Assembly: GCF_000550785.1 (NCBI RefSeq) | Contig: NZ_CP004350.1 | Location: 2,274,009 to 2,338,008 of the forward strand | DNA from: Corynebacterium casei LMG S-19264 | GTDB lineage: Bacteria; Actinomycetota; Actinomycetes; Mycobacteriales; Mycobacteriaceae | DNA: 64,000 nucleotides | Reading direction: 5' to 3' | Part shown: one piece after another, positions 56,251-64,000 of the stretch | How the letters are laid out: every line of letters starts with the position of its first letter | Position numbering within the stretch: the stretch's first letter is position 1 | Translations under genes and position numbers: made by a program | The notes under the pieces: generated by a model | Database searches by the model: none | Seen by the model: only the letters and a program-made list of their open reading frames with translations | What the model was told of the DNA's origin: nothing

Positions 56251-56730
56251 ATGGCCAAGACTCCAGCACTACAGGTAGTTGCAGCATCCAGCGTGCCGCA
56301 TCAGGTGCATTCTTTTGATTCCGGCACCAGTAACTTTGGCGAGGCAGCCGCTGAATCCATTGGTGGTTACCCCGCGCGGATTTTCAAAACTCTGGTGGTT
56401 GAGCTGTCTACCGGCACCCTTGCGGTGTGCGTGATTCCTGTGCCGGAGAAATTGAGTTTGAAACGTGCGGCAAAAGCGTTGGGTGCGCCGAAAGCTGCGA
56501 TGGCAGATACCGCCAAGGCGCAGAGATCCTCAGGGTATGTGCCAGGCGGCATATCGCCGTTGGGACAAAAGAAGAAACTGGCCACGGTCATCGACGTCAG
56601 TGCGAAAGAACATGAAACCATTTATGTTTCAGCTGGTCGCAGGGGCCTTGAGTTGGAGATTTCCGCTGAAGACCTCGCATTGCTTGCCGATGCCACCTTT
56701 AGCCGATTAACGCTGGATAGTCATTCCTGA
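56251..56730 (+). CDS. YbaK/EbsC-type aminoacyl-tRNA deacylase
   Basis: This 159-residue editing-domain protein should remove wrongly attached amino acids, typically Cys from tRNA-Pro. It has the YbaK landmarks: [51 protein letters not shown] and the conserved Lys in RAAKALG. The start at ATG 56251, with TATTCT six nt upstream, makes the mRNA leaderless. It converges with the SRAP gene, and the ends overlap by about 32 bp. Confidence 0.9.
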   Translation: MAKTPALQVVAASSVPHQVHSFDSGTSNFGEAAAESIGGYPARIFKTLVVELSTGTLAVCVIPVPEKLSLKRAAKALGAPKAAMADTAKAQRSSGYVPGGISPLGQKKKLATVIDVSAKEHETIYVSAGRRGLELEISAEDLALLADATFSRLTLDSHS

Positions 56731-57349
56731 CATTGCCTACAGGCTTATCTACTGGGCGTATTTCAAAGAGTTCACGCAGTTCTTTCGGTGAGGGCTGCAG
56801 CAAGTCTTCATCCATGTCTCCTTCGAGCCACGGGCGCATTTCTTCTTCTAAAAGAAACCGCGGCAACCGATTGTGCAGCCAGTCCATGGGTTCTAGTGCT
56901 TCAGTAGTCACCATCGTGGCGGAGAGCCGGTCCAGCCCGCTGGACCATAGACCCGCGACCCACATGAGCTTTCCATCGGGGCGAGATACATAGTGCGGTA
57001 CTTTCTCGTGCCATTCGTAGTAACCGTTCATGGGGATCAGGCAGCGGCCGGAGCCATTCTTTCCTTTATATGCATCCCGAAATGACGGCTTGGAAGCAAC
57101 GGTTTCTCCGCGCGCGTTAAACAATGGCGGGCCATCCAAGTCTTTCTTCCAGTGTGGAAGCAGCCCCCAGCGCCCCGGTTCGACGTTGGCCAGGGATTCT
57201 TGCACCCGCACGACCGGCACCATCATGGTCGGCGCGATGTTATATCGCGGTCTGGGGACGCCATCGGGAGCGTGTACTTCTTCGACGCCGGGCAGCTCAC
57301 CGACATGGCCGAGTAACTCTGAGGTGAATAAAACAAATCGTCCGCACAT
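56699..57349 (-). CDS. SRAP-family (HMCES/YedK) DNA-protein crosslink protein
   Basis: This 216-residue protein should form a covalent link to abasic sites in single-stranded DNA. After Met removal, Cys2 (MCGRFVLF) becomes the reactive N-terminus; [25 protein letters not shown] (catalytic Glu) and the later MVTTEALEP region complete the active site. CATAAT six nt before the ATG makes the transcript leaderless, so ATG 57349 is firm. It is divergent from aroA. Confidence 0.92.
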   Translation of the reverse strand: MCGRFVLFTSELLGHVGELPGVEEVHAPDGVPRPRYNIAPTMMVPVVRVQESLANVEPGRWGLLPHWKKDLDGPPLFNARGETVASKPSFRDAYKGKNGSGRCLIPMNGYYEWHEKVPHYVSRPDGKLMWVAGLWSSGLDRLSATMVTTEALEPMDWLHNRLPRFLLEEEMRPWLEGDMDEDLLQPSPKELRELFEIRPVDKPVGNVRNDYPALIG

Positions 57350-57354
57350 GCCCC

Positions 57355-57361
57355 TATTATG
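57355..57361. promoter_or_regulatory. Overlapping divergent -10 boxes, SRAP gene and aroA
   Basis: The plus-strand TATTAT (57355-57360) lies seven nt before the aroA ATG at 57368. The minus-strand CATAAT (57361-57356) lies six nt before the SRAP ATG. Start codons are again exactly 18 bp apart. Good -35 boxes are not evident. Confidence 0.6.
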
Positions 57362-57367
57362 GACGAT

Positions 57368-58633
57368 ATGACAAATTCGTGGACTGCACCCGTGGCCCAA
57401 GGCCCAATTCAATGGACCCAACAGATTCCTGGTTCCAAGTCGATTACGAACCGCGCCTTTATTTTGGCTGCGCTCGCGGATTCACCTTCACTTCTTCGCA
57501 ACCCGCTCACCTCCCGCGATACCGAATTGATGGCAGCAGCATTGCGCAATCTTGGTATTGGCGTCGAAGCTGAAGGCACCGATATTCGTATCACTCCAGG
57601 TGAACTGTCCGGCGGTTCAATTGATTGCGGCCTTGCAGGAACAGTCATGCGTTTCCTCCCACCGGTCGCCGCACTGGCCTCCGGGCCAGTTGAAATCGAC
57701 GGCGATGAGCAAGCACGTGTGCGCCCCATGGCAACCATGGCGAAGGCCTTGCGCGAGCTCGGCGTGGAAGTCTCCAGTGACACCCTGCCCTTGACGGTCA
57801 CCTCCACCGGTGTTCCGGCCGGCGGTGAAATCACCATCGACGCTTCTGGTTCTTCCCAGTTCGTCTCTGGCCTGCTGCTGTCCGCTCCGCGCTACGGCAA
57901 TGGCATCACCGTGCGCCACGAGGGCGGCACGCTGCCTTCCATGCCGCACATCGAAATGACCGTGGCTATGCTGCGCCAGGCGGGCATCACCGTCGAACAA
58001 GGCGAGAACTGGTGGAAGGTGCATCCTGGAATCGTCCAGGGCGGCACCTGGAATATCGAACCAGACCTTTCTAACGCCACCCCATTTCTCGCTGCCGCAG
58101 CAGTCACTGGCGGCTCACTGACCGTCAATGACTGGCCAGCGACCACCACCCAACCGGGTGATGCCTTCCGCCAAATCCTCACCGATATGGGCGCAACAGT
58201 GGAGCAAACTCCTGAATACCTGCGCGCCGTTGGCAATCCAGATGGACGTATCACTGGAATCGACCTGGACATGTCGCAGATCGGTGAGCTCACCCCCACC
58301 GTGGCGGCCCTCGCAGCCTTGGCGGAGACGCCATCGCGGCTCACTGGCATCGCGCACCTGCGCGGTCATGAGACCGATCGCCTCAAGGCACTTGCAACCG
58401 AAATCAACAGCCTCGGCGGTGACGTGACCGAACTCGATGACGGTCTGCAGATCAACCCTGCCCCACTTCACGGCGGTCTGTGGCATGCCTACGCTGACCA
58501 CCGGATGGCTACCGCTGGCGCGATTATTGGCCTGCGGGTTGAAGGCGTTGAGGTAGACGATATTGATACCACTGCAAAGACCTTGCCTGGCTTTGCCCGC
58601 ATGTGGGAGAAGATGCTGAACCCTAATGGCTAG
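57368..58633 (+). CDS. aroA: EPSP synthase (AroA)
   Basis: This 421-residue enzyme joins shikimate-3-phosphate and phosphoenolpyruvate to 5-enolpyruvylshikimate-3-phosphate in the aromatic amino-acid pathway. Landmarks are [34 protein letters not shown] (PEP site), [14 protein letters not shown], and the C-terminal [15 protein letters not shown] with the catalytic region. TATTAT seven nt upstream supports ATG 57368 and a leaderless mRNA; an ATG three codons upstream would overlap this box. It overlaps rsgA by 8 nt. Confidence 0.94.
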   Translation: MTNSWTAPVAQGPIQWTQQIPGSKSITNRAFILAALADSPSLLRNPLTSRDTELMAAALRNLGIGVEAEGTDIRITPGELSGGSIDCGLAGTVMRFLPPVAALASGPVEIDGDEQARVRPMATMAKALRELGVEVSSDTLPLTVTSTGVPAGGEITIDASGSSQFVSGLLLSAPRYGNGITVRHEGGTLPSMPHIEMTVAMLRQAGITVEQGENWWKVHPGIVQGGTWNIEPDLSNATPFLAAAAVTGGSLTVNDWPATTTQPGDAFRQILTDMGATVEQTPEYLRAVGNPDGRITGIDLDMSQIGELTPTVAALAALAETPSRLTGIAHLRGHETDRLKALATEINSLGGDVTELDDGLQINPAPLHGGLWHAYADHRMATAGAIIGLRVEGVEVDDIDTTAKTLPGFARMWEKMLNPNG

Positions 58634-59615
58634 ACGTTATGACGAATCCGATGTCCGAGTCCGCCCTGGTAAAGGCTCGCGTCCGCGCACCAAGGACCGG
58701 CCGACGCATGATGATGCCAAGTTCGGCATGGTCATCACCAAAGACCGCGGACGCTGGGGCGTAGCACTTGATGATGGTCCCGTGGTGGTTGCCATGCGTG
58801 CCCGCGAAATGGGCCGCACCCCGGTAGAAGTCGGCGACCGCGTCGGCGTGGTGGGTGATACCTCGGGCAAGAAAGATACGCTGTCGCGAATCGTCAAACT
58901 AGAAGAGCGCACATCTGTTCTTCGCCGCACAGCCGATGACACGGATCCTTATGAGCGCATCGTGGTGGCGAACGCTGACCAAATGTTGATTGTCACCGCT
59001 GTCGCAGATCCCCCACCGCGTGCGGGTTTTGTGGAACGTGCCCTCATCGCTGCGTTCGTCGGCAATGTGCATCCCATCTTGTGTTTGACCAAGACAGATT
59101 TGGCCGACGCAGCTCCCTTTGCAGCGACCTTCGCCGACCTGGATGTCACTGTGGTCGAAGCCGGCGTTGATGACACTCTTGATGCAGTCTCCGGGCTTAT
59201 CTCCGGGCACGTCACGGCGTTCATTGGCCACTCCGGCGTCGGCAAATCCACCCTCGTTAATCGGCTCGTGCCTGACGCGTTCCGTGATACCGGTGAGGTC
59301 TCTGCTGTGGGCAAGGGTCGGCATACTTCCACGCAGTCTGTAGCGTTGCGTTTGCCTGACGATGACGGCTGGATCATCGACACCCCCGGAATCCGCTCTT
59401 TCGGGCTCGCACACGTGGATGCAGACACCGTTTTGGACGTCTTCTCCGACCTTGACGCCATCGTCGAGCAGTGTCCGCGTGGTTGCACCCACGCCGGTCC
59501 CCCAGCTGACCCAGAGTGTGCCTTGGACAAAATGGAAGAGGGCACCTCCACCGCTCGCAGACGCGATGCGGTTAGGGCCCTCTTAACTGCCTTGCGCAGT
59601 AACGACGAGTACTAG
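58626..59615 (+). CDS. rsgA: Ribosome small-subunit GTPase RsgA
   Basis: This is a 329-residue, circularly permuted GTPase that matures the 30S subunit. The motif order is G4 TKTD (155-158), G1 GHSGVGKST (201-209) and G3 DTPG (252-255), the RsgA/YjeQ hallmark. An OB fold (about 35-100) precedes it, and a zinc finger ([16 protein letters not shown]) follows. It overlaps the end of aroA, so the two are co-translated. Confidence 0.94.
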   Translation: MARRYDESDVRVRPGKGSRPRTKDRPTHDDAKFGMVITKDRGRWGVALDDGPVVVAMRAREMGRTPVEVGDRVGVVGDTSGKKDTLSRIVKLEERTSVLRRTADDTDPYERIVVANADQMLIVTAVADPPPRAGFVERALIAAFVGNVHPILCLTKTDLADAAPFAATFADLDVTVVEAGVDDTLDAVSGLISGHVTAFIGHSGVGKSTLVNRLVPDAFRDTGEVSAVGKGRHTSTQSVALRLPDDDGWIIDTPGIRSFGLAHVDADTVLDVFSDLDAIVEQCPRGCTHAGPPADPECALDKMEEGTSTARRRDAVRALLTALRSNDEY

Positions 59616-59627
59616 AAAACTCGACTT

Positions 59628-60134
59628 TTAGAAAAGCTCGACGAGGAAAGGCAGCTCGCTGACATCGTAGTACGCCATGAAGTTATCCAGGGCGTCACCG
59701 ACAGCGAGCTCAGCGTCCTCATCACCAAGGTCCGCGGTATCAATGACCTTAATGGCCTTGGCCGTGGCTTCCTCGGATTCTTCAACATCGATGTGGAAGC
59801 ACACGATGTCATCCAGGCTCACCTTGGCTGGTTCCAGCTTGACCACCGGGTCGCCCATATCCGGCATCGGGGTAATCGCTGAGTCATCAATGTCGGCGGA
59901 GATAACCACGCGGCGCTTCGCAAAGTGTGGCTCATCCCCAATGGCCAGCAAACGCAGTGAGGCCATCGAAGCTTCGAGGAACGCCGAGTAGGAAATCTCT
60001 TCCTCATCGCCCTCGGTATAAAATTCCTTCAACGCCTGGGTGGAGGCAAAGCCCCAACCGGAGCGCGCGAAGACTTCGCTGGTCTCATTGAGTTCAACCA
60101 GCATGTTGAAAGTAGCGGGTAGGTATACGCGCAC
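59628..60134 (-). CDS. DUF6912 family protein
   Basis: This is an acidic protein of about 168 residues that begins MRVYLPATFNMLVEL, the pattern of the actinobacterial DUF6912 family, whose function is unknown. GTG 60134 lies two bases after the stop codon of the upstream HAD gene and agrees with the family start; a GTG four codons upstream is possible. The GGAGG at about 60147-60152 may serve either. It is probably translated together with the HAD gene. Confidence 0.8.
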   Translation of the reverse strand: MRVYLPATFNMLVELNETSEVFARSGWGFASTQALKEFYTEGDEEEISYSAFLEASMASLRLLAIGDEPHFAKRRVVISADIDDSAITPMPDMGDPVVKLEPAKVSLDDIVCFHIDVEESEEATAKAIKVIDTADLGDEDAELAVGDALDNFMAYYDVSELPFLVELF

Positions 60135-60135
60135 T

Positions 60136-60546
60136 CTAAAACTCACCCTCCAGGTCAAAGACTGCCTGAATTTCCACGCTGGTTCGGTCAAATACGGTGT
60201 ACAACATGCCCACCATGCCATTTTCAACAGCGGCGCGGACATTGAGGATGTTGTCATCGATCATCACGCAGTCGCTCAGAGGCAGCTCCAGCGCATCCGC
60301 TGCTGCCTGGAAGGCTGCACGGTCTGGCTTTTCAGCACCCACCTCGCCGGAGAGAATAACCGCATCTACCAGGCCTTTGTACTCCCATTCACGGATAGGT
60401 TCCGCTGCTGGGCCGCCTGGATCATTGGACAAAATCGCTAGGTCTACACCGTTTGCTTTCGCTGCCGATAAGAGTGTTTGCCAACGCTTTACATCTTCGT
60501 CTGGTCCGTCCAAGACCCCGACATAGTCAACGATTAGTCCTCGCAT
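60136..60546 (-). CDS. Small HAD-superfamily hydrolase
   Basis: This 136-residue HAD-like phosphatase lacks a cap domain. Motif I is VDYVGVLDG, with the nucleophile Asp but Val where the second Asp (acid/base) normally lies; motif II is LSND, motif III is KPD and motif IV MIDD. The replaced acid may lower or change activity. GGAGG lies before the ATG. Co-directional with the DUF6912 gene, it forms a two-gene operon. Confidence 0.82.
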   Translation of the reverse strand: MRGLIVDYVGVLDGPDEDVKRWQTLLSAAKANGVDLAILSNDPGGPAAEPIREWEYKGLVDAVILSGEVGAEKPDRAAFQAAADALELPLSDCVMIDDNILNVRAAVENGMVGMLYTVFDRTSVEIQAVFDLEGEF

Positions 60547-60666
60547 GGGTGTGGTTCCTCCAAATAATAAATAAATTTAACTCGAGACTAGCGCAATCTC
60601 ATGACACAATGTTTACTAAGCCCACAATGTACCCGCCTGGGACCTTACAACGAAAGGTCCCGCAAC

Positions 60667-61050
60667 GTGTATCAACCGATTCCTGGATGCGCTCATTTGC
60701 TGCGCTTTATTCCAGAAGACACGGTCATTTACTCCGCCCCGTCCACCAATATGGACGCAGCGCAGCGAGTCTTAATCAGCAAACTCGTGGGCATCGCGCT
60801 CGATGTCGCAGCAGGGCTTCGCCCGCTATCGCATCTCACGCCCACATATTTCGACCCATCCATCACCATGCACCTGAGCTCATGGTCCCGCGCTCACCGT
60901 TCTGAGAACTTGCGGATGTGGATGAAGTCACTGCATGGACGCGAAGATGGCGAGTACTTTGGTACCGCCATCTATGGGGACAAGCAGATTGCCTTCACCG
61001 GAAGGCTAGCGAAAGGCCACAATAAGCTGCGTGCCTTTCGCTTGCTTTAA
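60667..61050 (+). CDS. Rv3235-family protein
   Basis: This protein of about 127 residues is basic and soluble, and matches the actinobacterial Rv3235 family, usually found beside secA. Typical parts are VLISKLVGIALDVAAGLRPL and the end YGDKQIAFTGRLAKGHNKLR. The function is unknown. GTG 60667 with AAAGG 9 nt upstream is preferred; an in-frame ATG at 60601 is an alternative. It converges with secA, with 11 bp between the stops. Confidence 0.72.
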   Translation: MYQPIPGCAHLLRFIPEDTVIYSAPSTNMDAAQRVLISKLVGIALDVAAGLRPLSHLTPTYFDPSITMHLSSWSRAHRSENLRMWMKSLHGREDGEYFGTAIYGDKQIAFTGRLAKGHNKLRAFRLL

Positions 61051-61061
61051 GCATGCTTGCT

Positions 61062-63608
<2,547 letters not shown>

Positions 63609-63706
63609 TTGTAATTATTCCTTTACTTCCACGACATTGTTGACTAGCTCCCCGCTATTGTACGCAAGGATTTATTAAGTACTGCCTTAGCTCCCCAAAT
63701 AAAACA

Positions 63707-63745
63707 GTAAAACCCAGCCGCGTTACCGAAGTAACACGACTGGGC
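63707..63745 (-). terminator. Terminator between hpf and secA
   Basis: A 14-pair stem with two mismatches (63713-63726 and 63731-63744) is closed by a UUCG tetraloop on the minus strand and followed by TTTT and a second T-run. It ends the hpf transcript, so secA needs its own promoter. Confidence 0.85.
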
Positions 63746-63759
63746 GTAAAGCTTAAGGC

Positions 63760-64000
63760 TTAAGCTTCTGGGTCCTCAGTCAAAGAAATCAGGCCGTAGT
63801 CAAAAGCGTGGCGGCGGTACACCACGGATGGGCGCTGGGTTTCTTCATTGATGAAGAGGTAGAAGTCGTGGCCGACAAGCTCCATCTCGCTCAAAGCATC
63901 ATCCACGCTCATTGGCGTTGCTGGGTGCTCCTTGGAACGAACTACCTGGCCTGGACGCTGATCCTCAATGGTCTCTGCGTATGGGTCAACGTAGCGCTCC
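63760..64000 (-). CDS. hpf: Ribosome hibernation promoting factor, 3' part
   Basis: Only the C-terminal 79 codons and the stop lie in the window. They encode VVRSKEHPATPMSVDDALSE, then ELVGHDFYLFINEET, then the VVYRRHAFDYGLISL end, the dimerisation domain of long HPF, which joins two 70S ribosomes into inactive 100S pairs. The gene continues past the right edge. Its position upstream of secA is conserved in actinobacteria. Confidence 0.92.
   Translation of the reverse strand, partial: ERYVDPYAETIEDQRPGQVVRSKEHPATPMSVDDALSEMELVGHDFYLFINEETQRPSVVYRRHAFDYGLISLTEDPEA

Overview
The window reads as chromosomal DNA of a Corynebacterium or close relative. Supporting signs are a DtxR-type iron box, a WhiB1-like protein, a SigH and RsrA/RshA-type pair, an AdnAB-type helicase-nuclease pair, the 24-residue ribosomal protein bL37, an hpf-secA pair, and many leaderless starts in which a TANNNT box lies 6-7 nt before the start codon. 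The gene order from about 28.9 to 52.4 kb follows, from memory, the Mycobacterium tuberculosis Rv3193c-Rv3212 neighbourhood.

Left accessory part (1-7.7 kb): a secreted trypsin-like protease, a small unknown protein, a YkvI-type membrane protein, a HigB-like toxin gene followed by a HigA-ImmA/IrrE fusion, a complete IS1249-type insertion sequence, an initiator tRNA, and a deletion scar joining the remains of two divergent genes (a FAH-family hydrolase and a LacI-type regulator).

Iron block (7.7-18.2 kb): one seven-gene minus-strand operon encodes two FecCD permeases, a FecE-type ATPase, a siderophore-interacting reductase fused to a methyltransferase-like domain, a heterodimeric ABC exporter-type pair with one intact and one dead ATP site, and a lipoprotein binding protein. 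A divergent AraC regulator and a DtxR-like box sit at its head.

Metabolic and transport part (18.2-26.8 kb): a carotenoid-desaturase-like oxidoreductase; a sensor-like protein, DASS carboxylate carrier and glycerate kinase in one operon; and a divergent TetR/MFS drug-efflux pair. A second, identical initiator tRNA and an IS30-family element follow (26.9-28.8 kb).

Core part (28.9-64 kb): UPF0182, PPA1309-family protein, lipoprotein, YlbL protease, DUF2342, YgjP-like metalloprotein, a TOMM-cyclodehydratase-like protein, UvrD2, NudC-like Nudix hydrolase, K+ channel, AdnB, AdnA, TIGR02569, DUF3152, DUF3107, DEAD-box helicase, an Rv3212-like protein, WhiB1 and bL37. A second, inverted copy of the IS1249-type element comes next, then rshA-sigH, a YbaK deacylase, an SRAP protein, aroA, rsgA, a DUF6912 and HAD pair, an Rv3235-family protein, secA and the 3' end of hpf.

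No wholly new multi-gene system is evident. The most unusual points are the asymmetric ABC pair next to the reductase-methyltransferase fusion, the FAH/LacI deletion scar, two neighbouring divergent promoters with identical 18-bp spacing, a RshA-like protein lacking the zinc-ligand His, and two identical inverted IS copies whose target duplications show no lasting inversion between them.
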